Shown piece after piece: positions 35,791-46,161 of a DNA stretch of 64,000 bases. Source of the stretch: Scilla litardierei (taxonomy: Eukaryota > Streptophyta > Magnoliopsida > Asparagales > Asparagaceae); NCBI GenBank assembly GCA_030789695.1, contig CM061138.1, positions 178,022,051 through 178,086,050 of the forward strand, written 5' to 3'. The notes below the pieces were generated by a model. That model was not told the DNA's origin. It worked only from the letters and a program-made list of their open reading frames with translations, and searched no databases. The first letter of the stretch is position 1; each line of letters starts with the position of its first letter. Made by a program: the position numbers and the translations under genes.

Positions 35791-36071
35791 TCTCTTTGTG
35801 GGATTAGGATACTCTCTTTGTGGGAGTTTCTCTCTTTGTGAGAGGTGTCTCTTTGTGGGACTAGGGAATTCTCTTTGTGGGAATTAACTCTCTTTGTGGG
35901 AGTTCTAGTGTCCTAGTGTAGGGCTAACCCTAATTCTCTGAGTGGGAATTAGTGATTCTCTGTGTGGGAGTCTTGATCCTCGTGTAGGATTGGTTGGGTC
36001 CTTGTGTAGGGCATAAATCCTCTTTGTGGGGTATCTCCTTGTGAGATTTGTATTCACTTCTCTGTGTGGGA
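35791..36071 (+). repeat. Quasi-periodic TCTCTTTGTGGGA repeats
   Basis: Fourteen exact or degenerate copies start at 35791, 35813, 35831, 35848, 35870, 35889, 35911, 35935, 35957, 35977, 35999, 36019, 36034 and 36059. The mean step is about 20.6 bp. They lie in the downstream part of the solo LTR, probably R/U5. Confidence 0.85.
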
Positions 36072-36294
36072 ATATAGTGAATATTGGTGTGGCCGGATGT
36101 ACCCAAGTTTGGGGAACCAGGGTAAAACTTTGTGTTTGCGTTTGGATTGATTGTGCCTTTTAATTCCTCTTGCATTTATAATTTCGCATTTGCAAGTTAA
36201 ATTTTAATTGGACAATTTTATTGCCATTACATATTCACCCCCCCTCTAGTGTGTGTTGTTAGTATTGCAAGGGTTAGACGATCCCTACATCCTT

Positions 36295-37162
36295 CGCTAG
36301 GTGTTTTGTCGAGATCGACTCTGTGTCTTCTTTCCCGTCCTCCATCTCCGCTCGCCTTGCGGATGGGTCCATCATCACAGGAGCCGTTGAGTATGAGAAA
36401 ATCCCTCCGATGTGTGCCCATTGTCGATGCTTCGGACATGACATCACCCAATGTGAGTCGCCTTCGAGACAGGAAGTGCCTCCTCAGCCGGCTTCTGCCA
36501 CTGGACCCCCCGTCGTAGATTCCTCTCTCCCAGCCAACCTGTGTATCGGGGTCCCCCCTTCGGCTAGCTCCGCGATATTGGTCCCTCCCATATCTGCAAA
36601 TGATGTCCCGCAGTCATTGTTGCACCCTCCTTTTATGTTGCCGGTCGTGCAGAATTGCTCTCTGGCCTCCCTGTGTGTGAATATTTGTCGGGCTTCAGCC
36701 TCCTTCGCCCATCCCGTCGCAGATGCAGGGTCCTCTGCCTGCAAAGTGCTCCCCGCCCCCCCCATTTGCAACGGCAACCTCTGGCTGCCAGTTGTTCAAC
36801 GCCCGCCATCAGTGCGAAGGCCTCTATGTGTGCTTCGGACGACCTGATTCCTTCGGACGACCTGCCTACTTCACCCAACGGCTGTGTTGCAGTCTCCATG
36901 TGTGCTCTGGTCGGCGCCCATCTCTCTTCGGCCCAGATTTCTTCGATCGCCCATTCTCCATCGCCCGTCCTGTCGCAGATGCAAGGTGCTCCGCCTGCCA
37001 TGTGCTCTGCGCCCACCCTTCCGCAACTGCAGCCGGCAACGCTTGCTGCCACTTGTTCAACGCCGGCCCAGGGTTCAGAGTGCCTGCCCTCCATTTGTCC
37101 AACGCCGGTCCAAGTAGCTGTAATGCGCCCGCCTAGGGCTAATGCCCAGTTGCAGGGGAGTG
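36295..37162 (+). pseudogene. LINE 2 ORF1, 3' part with zinc knuckle
   Basis: Resumes after the solo LTR. EYEKIPPMCAHCRCFGHDI followed by TQC is the CCHC knuckle near 36390-36460. The rest is a proline-, serine- and cysteine-rich variable tail open in several overlapping frames because of its composition. Frameshifts prevent a single frame. Confidence 0.7.
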
Positions 37163-37553
37163 CCCCCCTTCTTTCCCCTTGATCTCACTTGCGGCATTTA
37201 GTCTTGCCTTACCCCTGTTGCCATGTACCCCCCTTGCTGCGAAGGATGTGGGGGGGGGTCTTCTTCTGCTGTTGTGGGGGTCGCTTGCGAGTTTGTTGGG
37301 TTGAGTATCTCATCCGTGGGTGTGCTAGCCATCTGGGATTTTGATAGCCAATTCTCGGTCCTTAGCCCGTCCCGTCCCCCCTCCATAGGCCAAATTCCCT
37401 CCCCCCTATCCCATGCCCCCAGCCCGCCACCATTCCCAACCCTGGCTACGCCCTCCCCTCCAAAAAATCCGTTCCCCTTTCCCCTAAACCGAATAAAAGA
37501 GGGCTAGCCCCCCCTCGCATGCTTACACGGAGCCAACATCCGATCCCTTGATT

Positions 37554-40500
37554 ATGTCTATCCTTGCTTGGAACGTGCGGGGGCTAAATGCTTGTGTTCG
37601 CTGTAGGGATGTTCGGCATCACATTGGTAAATTTAAAGCTTCGTTGGTTGGTTTATTGCAGACGAAGGTTCGTGACCCGTTGGGAGGTATTGTTTCTTCA
37701 TGTTTCCCCAAGGGGTAGGTGGCTTTCCACAATTATGAGCATGCACCTAAAGGGCGTATTTGGGTGATGGCGGACCCGATGGTTTGGGGTTGCAAGGTTA
37801 TATCTTCTTCGGTGCAACATGTCACCCTTGATTGTGTTAACAGTGGTGGGCTCGCTGTCTCCGTTTCCTTTGTTTATGCCTCCAACTTGGCTTCTAATAG
37901 ACTTCGTCTCTGGGATTCTCTCCGCACTGATAGCTCTCTTGTGGCTGGGAAGGCTTGGGCGGTCATTGGTGATTTCAACGTCACCAGATTTATTGGGGAG
38001 AAGGTGGGGGGTAGATGCCTCGCCCCCGCCATGTTGGCTGATTTCAACCATTGCATTGAGGACCGCGGGTTGGATGATATTCGATGTATTGGTGACCATA
38101 TTAGTTTGAGCAACTGCGCTACTGACGGCCCTCGTATCTCCTGTAGGCTTGATCAGGCCCTCGTGAACCCTGACTGGCTTGCGGTCCTTCCTGATACCTA
38201 TGCTTCCTACCTCCCTCCGGCGACTAGCGACCACTCTCCACTTCTTATTCAGGTAATCCCTCCTCCCAACTCGGGCCCCAAGCCCTTTAGATTCTTTGGT
38301 CACTACTTCCAGGTGCCAGGTTTCTACGCTCTTCTACTATCTGTTTGGCCAGGACATTATTCTGGATCCCCTATGCTCAGACTTGTCTCCAAACTCAAGG
38401 CCCTAAAGATGGCTATCCGGGATTGGCCTCTCGTAGACCCTACCCCCCTTCCGACACCATCAGGAGCGATATTTCTGCTATTCGTGTGGACTCTGGCTTC
38501 CACTCTTGCCCGGATCTCTTGCGTGAGGAGCGTTCGCTCACTCACCTCCTTGCTTCTAGTCTGGCTTGTGAGGAGAGCCAGGCGAGACAGAAGAGCCGCC
38601 AGGCTTGGCTCTCCCAGGGGGCAGGAACACCGGGTTTTTCTATGCTGCAGCTAAGGAGCTGGTTGCTGGTAACAGTCTTATACACCTGATTGGGCCTGGG
38701 GGGGCCATGTGGCCAAGCTTGACTCCCTCCATGCTGAATCAATTGACTACTTCACCTCTCTCTTTCATTAGGACTCTTATCCCTCCGTCTTCCCCGAGAT
38801 TATCCCTAAGCATATTATATCCCCGGGCGCTTATGATTGGCTTGGGGGTCCCGTTGGTGATCAGGAAATTAAGGAGACGCTCTTCTCCTTGGATAGATAT
38901 AAATCCCCCGGGCCTGATGGTTTCCCTCCACTCTTCTTCCAGGAGATGTGGGGGATTGTAAGCAAGGATGTTCTCTTGGCGGACTGCTCCTTTTTTCGTC
39001 TGGTTGTATACTGAAACAGATCAACCATACCTTCCTCACTCTGATCCCCAAGGTCCCTTCGGCGTCCTCCTTGGGGGACTACCGTCCCATTTCCTGCTGC
39101 AAAGTCATCTATAAGCTCATTTCTAAGGTCCTTAGCAGGAGGATGGCGGTGGTCATCCCTGGCCTCATTTCTTGGAACCAGTCTGCTTTCATCAAGGGGC
39201 GCCTGATCTCTGATGCCTCTCTTCTTGCCCATGAGCTTATCAGGGACTACTCTGCTTCGTTGGGTTCTAGGGCATGTATCCAGCTGGATCTGTGCAAGGC
39301 TTTTGACAGTGTTAATCGTCGGTTTCTATACTATTTCATGGTGTGCCTCGTTTTTCATCCCGCTTTTAATCACTGGGTCAGGGCTTGTGTGGACTCTCCC
39401 TCATTCTCGGTGCTTGTCAACGGCTCACCGGCGGGTTTCTTCGGGAGCAACAGAGGGATCCGTCAGGGCGATCCCATGTCCCCCTTCCTTTCTGTGATTG
39501 TTATGGAGGCCTTCACTATCCTGATGGACACTGCTACTTCTTCGAGTGTCATCCGTCCTCCTAAGAGGGGGGTTCAGGGGATCCCCTCTCATCTGCTTTT
39601 TGCTGATGACATGCTTGTCTTTTGTAAGGCAGAGGAGTCCTCCTTTGTGGGCCTTGGCCAGCTCCTGGCGTCCTTCCATCTCATGTCGGGCCTCGAGGTG
39701 AATAAGGGTAAGAGCAAGTTGTTGCTTAGTAAAGGGTGCAACATTGGTAGTTAGATGTCCCTCCTTCTCGGCATCCCCCTTGAGATTCCTCTTGTCAAGT
39801 ATTTGGGGCTTCCACTTTCTGCTACATATCCCGCCGCCAAGCTCTGCTCGGGGCTCGTTGATAAGTGCAGGGCCAAGGTCTCTTGCTGGTCCTCTAGGCT
39901 CTTGTCCACGGCTGGTCGCATTGAGCTGGTGTGCACAGTTATCCATGGGTTTGTTTCCTATTGGTTGCAGTCTTACCGCATACCTATTTCGGTCCTCGCC
40001 GGGATTGACCGTCTGTGCCGAGATTTCATATGGGGCTCGAAACTTCATCTTTGGAGGTGGGAGGACATGTGCCTTCTGCGGTCGGAGGGAGGGATCGGTC
40101 TCCGTAGTCTCCGTGAGGTGGGTGTTGCTGCAGGTGCTAAGCTCCTCTGGAGGCTTCTTCACTCTCCCTCTCCCTGGGCCTCCTACATGTGCAGTGTTTA
40201 CCTGAAGAGCACCCCTCTCTTTCAGTGTGTCCCCTCGGCTTTGGACTCGGGGACCTGGAAGCATATGCTTCGGTGTCGGGATTTGGCGTCTACTTGCTAT
40301 CGCCGGGTTATTGGTGATGGTCGTTCCACTTTGTTTTAGTATGATCCGTGGCTTCCTTGTGGCCCTTTGGCGGATCTGCACTCCCCTCCTCTTCCTCTCA
40401 GATACCGCCGGGTTGTTGATTTCTGGGATGGTGAAGCTTGGTCTCTTCCTACTGAGCTTGCTCATCTTGCTCCCTTGTTGGCTTCGGGTTCTGTGTGGGA

Positions 40501-41105
40501 TGGCCCTGATGCCTGGGAGTGGTCCGTTTCCAGGGGGGTGCTCCCTCCACTCTACCTGGTCCTCTACTCGTCGTTCCTCCCCCACTGACAGGCTTGCCCC
40601 TGTGGTCTGGTTTCCTGGGCACACGCACAAGTTCTCCCTCAATCTCCTGCGTGCCCTCTCCGACTGCCTGCCTACCACCCATCAGCTGGCCAGGCGTGGC
40701 ATTCGGGAACAGTCTACTTGTGCCCTCTGCGGTCGTTTCCCCGAGTCGACTCGCCACATATTCTTTCCCTGTGAGTTCAGTGCTTTTGTTTGGGCGGAGT
40801 GCAGTCGTCATCTTGGCCTCCCTTCTGGCTCCAATTCCATCACCGTTGAAGCTCATGCGCTGAAACGGAGGTTTGGAGCCAGGGGAAATCCACCCCCAGG
40901 GGTAGGCTTTCCTTGTTGGTGTTCTCTGCGACAGTTTGGCACATTTGGAGGGAGCGGAACTGCCGCATTTTCAGATCTCTCAGGTCCACTGCGACATCCC
41001 TTCTGGCTAGGATCTCATTAGACATCTCGGATGCCCTTGTTGGTTGCATCCCGGATGATTTTGACCCTGTGGATACTTTCCTTTTTGAGAGTTGGGGTAT
41101 CTTGT
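37554..41105 (+). pseudogene. LINE 2 ORF2: endonuclease and reverse transcriptase
   Basis: Starts at the ATG of MSILAWNVRGLN, equivalent to LINE 1 ORF2. A TAG at 37716 is followed by endonuclease sequence (AVIGDFNVTRF, PATSDHSP) and a frameshift between about 38420 and 38950. The reverse transcriptase follows (DYRPISCCKVIYK, QLDLCKAFDSVN, RGIRQGDPMSPF, LLFADDMLVFC), with stops at 39752 and 40337. The zf-RVT region (CALCGRFPESTRHIFFPC) and WHIWRERNCRIF end it. Non-functional. Confidence 0.85.
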
Positions 41106-41282
41106 AGGCCGTCTTTTTGTGTGCCCCCTGCATAGGTTTTTCCACTTTTTTTTGTTTCTTGGCTCTCGCCTAGTAGGTCGTGTGTGGGGTGACTGCTTAC
41201 CAGCCTCTCCCTTGCCTTGACTTCCTGTTGGCGTCGCCTTGATGTAGCCCTTGTTCATATCAATACATACACACTTACTTTT

Positions 41283-41284
<2 letters not shown>

Positions 41285-41366
<82 letters not shown>

Positions 41367-41374
41367 CGTCTGTT
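41285..41374. repeat. (TA)n microsatellite plus AACGTCTGTT, right target duplication of LINE 2
   Basis: About 80 bp of TA repeat followed by the decamer AACGTCTGTT, the same arrangement as at 33269-33342. LTR E sequence resumes at 41375. Confidence 0.85.
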
Positions 41375-41576
41375 GTTCCCTTGTTGCTTCTATATTGCTC
41401 TGTGTTGGCTCTTGGTGTTTTTGTTGTTTGGGAACATTACAGGTACTACCCCAGCAGTGCGCAGTGGACCTGCTTTGAGTTTTTTGTATCTCCTTTCGTA
41501 ACACTCGCTGCTTTGAGATCACCTGGGACGGATTCGTACTTTCCGGGTATCCTGGGGAGTGGGGTGTTTCACTGAT

Positions 41577-42794
41577 CGATGGGTCGACCAATTCTTGACT
41601 GAAATGACCTTCTCTGGGTCGACAGAGATATCGTCCCTGACACTACATGCCCAAGAAATGCAATTCAGTCTAGCCAGAATTCACACTTGTTGTACTTGGC
41701 GTATAACCGATGATGTCACAAGGTCTCCAATACAATCCGCAGATGCTCGACATGCTCTTCTTCATTCTTCGAGTAGACCAAGATGTCGTCGATGAAGATC
41801 ATTACGAACTTATCCAAGAATTCATAGAAAACAAAGTTCATAAGGTTCATGAATACTGCAGGGGCGTTGGTCACACCAAATGGCATGACTACGAACTTAT
41901 AGTGCCCATACTTGGTCCGGAATGCCTTCTTCGGGATGTCTTCACTTCTGACCGTCACCTAATGATTACCGCTTTGGAGATCCAGCTTAGAGAATATTCG
42001 CGATCCTCCAAGTTGATTGAAGATGTCGTCAATGCGTGGCAGCGGATACTTGTTCTTAATGGTTACCTTATTCAGTTCTCGATTATCCACACACATCCTT
42101 CTTGACCCATCCTTCTTCTTGACCAAAAGAACTGGCGCACCCCAAGGAGATACGCTGGGATGTATCAATCCCTTCTGCAATAGGTCATCGAGTTATTTCC
42201 GAAGTTCTTCCAATTCACCAGGAGCTATGCGATAATGAGCCTTCGAAATATGTTGAGTGTTCGGCATAAGGTCGATAGTGAATTCCCGAGCTCGATCAGG
42301 CGGTAATCCTGAAATATCTTCAGGGAATACATCTGTAAAGTCTCGAACTACTCTAGGCTTCTCGGGCTCAACTTGCATCGATGCAATGATTACTTCGTTT
42401 GGCTTGGCCCGAAATTTGATAGGTCCAAGTGAACGGTCTCCACTTGCGAATTCAAACATAGGATGGTCAGGGATTTCAAACACTACTTTCTTTTTGTGAT
42501 AGTCGATAGTAGCGTAAAAATTTCCTAACCAATCTATGCCAAATATTGCATCCAAGTTTGGCATGTCGACTATCATAAAATCTGCAAATAACTCGTGACC
42601 ACAGATCACTACAGGGCAAGATCGACAGCCACTGGAGGTTTTAACTACTCCACTCCTGGTAGTGATGTTCCAGCAATTTGGTAGAGGATCGATATGAATA
42701 GAATGTTTCTCTACAAATCCTCGGGATATGAATCAGTGACTGGCTCCAGAATCAAAAAGTGATAGGGCTGGATGAGAGGCTACTAAGATAACAC
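41577..42794 (-). pseudogene. pol: Protease and reverse transcriptase of element D, with stops
   Basis: Minus-strand order: protease start (SLFDSGASH in the exon after the intron), ELFADFMIVDMPN with FGIDWLG, then RT ([56 protein letters not shown]) and VDPEKV before the inserted LTR. Stops: TAA at 42193, TAG at 41959, TGA at 41716. At the matching positions element F has Gln, Gln and Arg. Non-functional. Confidence 0.85.
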
Positions 42795-42883
42795 CTAGTA
42801 CATATGAAATATGTCTTAACTAAAAGATAGACAAGTCACATGCATATACCATAAGCATTATAAAAGAATGGTTTAAGCATTAC
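42795..42883 (-). other. Apparent intron between gag and protease (element D)
   Basis: 89 bp, GTAATGC...GTACTAG on the minus strand. Splicing joins ...QVISG to GVILVAS in codon phase 1, as in elements A and F. Confidence 0.7.
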
Positions 42884-43102
42884 CTGATATCACTTGCTCA
42901 TCGGTCTCAGCCTCTGCGGCTGTCATGGTGAAAACCTGACGCTTTGGCTGGTTTTGCATCGCCAGTGCGAAAGACTTCTGTTGTGGAGCCAGATGTGGTC
43001 CACGATGAGTAGGTCTAGGAGCTCCATGCTGAATATGTCCAGAAGGTCCAACAGTCATCGGCTTGTTGGTGCGGCGAGGGCAGTCTCTGGTAGCATGTGC
43101 AG
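42884..43102 (-). pseudogene. gag: Gag C-terminus of element D
   Basis: Reads from the second half of a CCHC knuckle (HATRDCPRR) to FTMTAAEAETDEQVISG at the intron donor. The upstream Gag is missing; the sequence turns into dioxygenase exon at about 43103-43118. Confidence 0.75.
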
Positions 43103-43117
43103 AGACCGAAGAAAGAG

Positions 43118-43803
43118 ATGAGGCTCTATATGGGCCAAGGCTACGGCAAAGAGAGCTCTCTTTATTGGAGGGATTGCTTCAATATGTTGGCTTATCCAAT
43201 CGAAGATTTCTGCCATCTCTTCCCAGCAAAGCCGGCTGGATTTGCGTAACCCCACCTTCCCTTTCTTTGATTAATTAATGTTACTTTCATGTATACGTAT
43301 TCACACTTGCATAATGACACAGCGATGATTTTCTACATATATTCAGGAATGTCATTAGCAAATTCACACCGGAGGTTAAGGTGTTGGCCACACGGGTTCT
43401 CAAGCTAATTTCGGTAGGGTTAGGGCTGGAGGGGGACTAACTGGCTGGAAATTGCAGCGGAGGGCCGGTCAAGATGGTCTTCGACTACTATCCCCGGTGC
43501 CCGGAACCAGGCTTAACGCTAGGCCTCCCAAAGCACTGCGATGGGAGCCTCACCACTCTACTCCTCCAAGGCACCGTTAGCGGCCTCCAAGTCCTTCACC
43601 ACGAGCAATGGATCTACGTCGATCCGATCCCCAACGAATTTGTCGTGAATGTTGTGCTTCTGTTAGATGCAAGCACCTAATATATATTATCTATTCACGT
43701 ACGGTTGGAATGAATGATGCAAATTTTATTGACAGGTAGTGAGTAATGGATTGGTAAAGGTGGTGGAGCATCGGGCTGTGACGAACCATAATGTGGCGAG
43801 GGA
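43118..43803 (+). pseudogene. 2-oxoglutarate/Fe(II) dioxygenase gene fragment
   Basis: Three exon pieces of a plant 2OG-Fe(II) oxygenase. Exon 1 (to 43245) reads SLYWRDCFNMLAYPIEDF. Intron 43246-43346 (GT...AG). Exon 2 (from 43347) reads SGGPVKMVFDYYPRCPEPG and LGLPKHCDGSLTTLLLQG, with the iron-binding His and Asp (HCD), then GLQVLHHEQWIYVDPIPN. Exon 3 (from 43736) reads VVSNGLVKVVEHRAVTNHN, with the second iron His. An in-frame TAA (43438) lies just before LAGN where relatives have Tyr, and the exon 2 donor is not a good GT. The 5' and 3' ends of the gene are missing. Related enzymes oxidise hormones, flavonoids or alkaloids; the substrate is unknown. Confidence 0.85.
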
Positions 43804-43806
43804 ATA

Positions 43807-45717
43807 TTTATAGGCTATAGCATTGAATCCAAAGCCTATAAAATTTATGATCCAAATACAAGAAGTATGATTACTAGCAAAGATGTGGAGTTCATTGAAA
43901 CTGAAGCATGTGAATGGAATGGAATGGAACCAACTGTGACAGACTACAACAGGTTGGAAGTAGATGCATTGCCTGAAGCAGATCAGCCAGATACAAATCA
44001 AAGCTCAAGTACCATAAATCACAGTTCACATGCATCAAATCACAGTTCAAATGCTACAACTAGTAGTCCACATGCTAGTAGTTCCAGTAGCAGTTCCTCA
44101 AATTCTCCAAGTGAAAATCAGAATGTGAGGACAAGATTATTAGGAGATATCTATAATGAGACTTATGAATTATTTCCTTGTTTTACTGCAGAACCTGCAG
44201 ACTTTACTGAAGCTTGTGCTGAAGATGAATGGAAGACAGCCATGCAAGAGGAGATCAATGCCATTGAGAAGAATAAAACATGGAGCTTGTGTGAGCTACC
44301 ACAAGAAAAGAAGGCAGTGGATGTTAAGTGGTTGTATAAATACAACATTGATGGCTCCCTAAACAAGCTAAAAGCAAGGCTTGTGGCGAGAGGATTCACT
44401 CAAGTCTATGGAGAAGATTATGAAGATACTTTTGCACCAGTTACCAGATATGAAACTATAAGAACCTTAATTGCAGTTTCAGCCTCCAAAGGATGGGAAG
44501 TTAGATAGCTGGATGTAAAATCAACATTTCTAAATGGTGCACTACAGGAGGAAATTTATGTGAAACAGCCTCCAGGATTTGTTAAAGAAAATCAGAGCTC
44601 AAAAGTTTATAAACTTCACAAGGCCTTGTATGGATTGAAGCAAGCAACTAGAGCATGGTACCAAAGAATACATGAATTCTTGATCAAACAAGGCTGTACA
44701 AGGAGTGATTCTGACGCTACACTCTATGTCAAGTCAGAAAATGGTAAATTTCTAGCTTTATGTCTCTATGTGGATGACATTATTTGTACTAGCAAGGAAG
44801 AGGCTTGGCTTGACAAATTTAAAAGACAAATGGAGCTTGAATTTGAAATGAGTGATTTAGGAAAGCTGCATTACTTCTTGGGACTAGAAATCAAACAAAC
44901 AGAGCATGGAATACATGTGTCTCAGCAGAAGTATGCTAAATCTATGCTGAACAGACTTAAAATGGCAAATTGCAAATGTGTGGAAACCCCTTTCAATGCC
45001 AAAGAAAAGCTTGTAGTGGATGAGTCTATTCCTGGAGTAAATGAGAAGCATTTCAGTAGTATAGTGGGAGGTTTGATGTATTTGGCACACACAAGACCAG
45101 ATCTGTCATATGCTGTAAATCAATTGGCAAGCATTATGCATAAGCCTAATGAGATTCACATGACAGCAGCCAAAAAAGTGCTGAGATCTATTGCAAGAAC
45201 CAAAGAACTTGGTCTGTTTTATGGCATAGATGAAGCTTGCAAGCTGATAGCATATTCAGACAGTGATTGGGGAAGCAGTGAAGAGGATAGAAGGAGTTTG
45301 ACAGGATACACATTATTACTGGGAAAATCATGTATCACACGGGGCACCAAAAGACAGAATTCAGTTGCTCTCTCCACAACAGAAGCTGAGTATATGGCCT
45401 TGTCATATACATCATGCCAAGTAGTATAGATGAAGAGGATTCTGGAAGATCTGAAGCAAGAGCAAGTTAAAGGTACTGTTATTTTTCTTGATAACAAGTC
45501 ATCAATCCATCTTGCAAAAAATTTCATCAATCAAGGAAGAACCAAGCATATTGATACAAGGTATCACTTCATAAGAGAATTGGTTTTTGAAAAAGCTATT
45601 GTGCTTCAGCATTGCAAGTTACTTGATCAACTAGCTAATGTGTTTACAAAGGCATTGGACATCAAACAATTCATCAAAATCAGAAATGAGCTTGGGCTTA
45701 GACCGAGTCTAAATTAA
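43807..45717 (+). pseudogene. pol: Copia I reverse transcriptase and RNase H
   Basis: One frame from 43807 to the TAA at 45715, broken only by TAG at 44506 (before LDVKSTFLNG) and TAG at 45427 (after SCQVV). The RT shows WKTAMQEEINAIEKNKTW, ARLVARGFTQ and the catalytic YVDD (CLYVDDIICTS). RNase H shows SDSDWGSSEEDRRSLTGY, STTEAEYMAL and the C-terminal DTRYHFIRE. A serine-rich segment near 44000-44110 separates the integrase end from RT. Non-functional. Confidence 0.9.
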
Positions 45718-45727
45718 GGGGAGGATA
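45716..45727 (+). promoter_or_regulatory. Polypurine tract of Copia I
   Basis: AAGGGGAGGATA immediately before the LTR start TGTTGG; it overlaps the pol stop codon. Confidence 0.85.
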
Positions 45728-45792
45728 TGTTGGAGTTAATTCAGACTGAAGTGTGTTTGGCTGTTCAATATGTGTGTCCAGTCAGCTTCATA

Positions 45793-45921
45793 AGTATGTC
45801 CATGATGTGAACAAGTGTGTACAGCCTTGAAGACAAGTATGTCCAAGATGTGAACAAGTGTGTACAGCCTTAACGCCAAGTATGTCCAAGTTGTGAACAA
45901 GTATGTTCAGCTGCTGAAGAA
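45793..45921 (+). repeat. 43-bp tandem repeat, three copies
   Basis: Copies start at 45793, 45836 and 45879 with AGTATGTCCA(T/A)GATGTGAAC. The third copy is more diverged. Confidence 0.9.
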
Positions 45922-46106
45922 AAGGAGATCAGTTGTACGCAAAGTAATCATGTACTCTGAGAAAGCAAGTCCCTTGAGATTTGTGTATTTTGTCTGATGT
46001 AGTAAATGCTTGTACTAGTTGATGTAAGCTCTTGAAAGAGCATGGTTGTATGTATATGCACTATAAGTTGTAGAAGTGAAAGAATGATATACATGTAATT
46101 TAAAAA

Positions 46107-46108
<2 letters not shown>

Positions 46109-46158
<50 letters not shown>
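46109..46158. repeat. (GA)25 microsatellite
   Basis: Perfect GA run in the LTR of Copia I. Confidence 0.95.

Positions 46159-46161
<3 letters not shown>

Larger units (their letters stand above)
34437..36289 (+). mobile_element. Solo SIRE-type Copia LTR
   Basis: Starts TGTTGAGTATTGG and ends GATCCCTACA, with TCCTT duplicated at 34432-34436 and 36290-36294. It is 1,853 bp. The 5' part has the TTTTGATGATGATCACAAC segment, and the 3' part has the CACCCCCCCTCTAGTG segment usual in SIRE LTRs. It interrupts ORF1 of LINE 2. It carries two arrays of short spaced motifs (34879-35406 and 35791-36071). Confidence 0.9.
33343..41284 (+). mobile_element. LINE 2 (L1-type), decayed, split by a solo SIRE LTR
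   Basis: Plus-strand L1-type element with ORF1 in two parts (33501-34436 and 36295 onward) and ORF2 (37554-41105), then a 3' UTR ending at a TA tract. Flanked by (TA)nAACGTCTGTT duplications. Several stops and frameshifts make it older than LINE 1, to which it is related but clearly distinct. Confidence 0.85.
24496..41571 (+). mobile_element. Solo LTR E (Tekay-like), split by LINE insertions
   Basis: Starts TGTAATGGCCC at 24496 and ends GGGGTGTTTCA at 41571. CTGAT flanks it at 24491-24495 and 41572-41576. The element D coding sequence resumes exactly across it. LTR sequence occupies 24496-27574 and 41375-41571 (about 3.2 kb with its microsatellites and MITE); the rest is two LINEs and their insertions. 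There is no internal retrotransposon region, so it is a solo LTR. The start resembles the F LTR start. Confidence 0.85.
19733..43102 (-). mobile_element. Tekay-type Gypsy element D, interrupted and 5'-truncated
   Basis: Minus-strand order from left: 3' LTR (19733-22087), polypurine tract, chromodomain and integrase, RNase H, then the inserted solo LTR E (24496-41571), then RT, protease, intron and the end of gag. The right edge near 43102 falls inside the Gag zinc knuckle and joins dioxygenase sequence, so most of gag and the 5' LTR are lost. It was inserted in SIRE element B. Many stops make it inactive. Confidence 0.85.

Noticed and set aside
36633..37182. Overlapping frames on both strands
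   Set aside because: Compositional openness of the proline/cysteine-rich LINE 2 ORF1 tail.
39425..40678. Minus-strand 417-codon frame
   Set aside because: Antisense of LINE 2 reverse transcriptase; no domain of its own.
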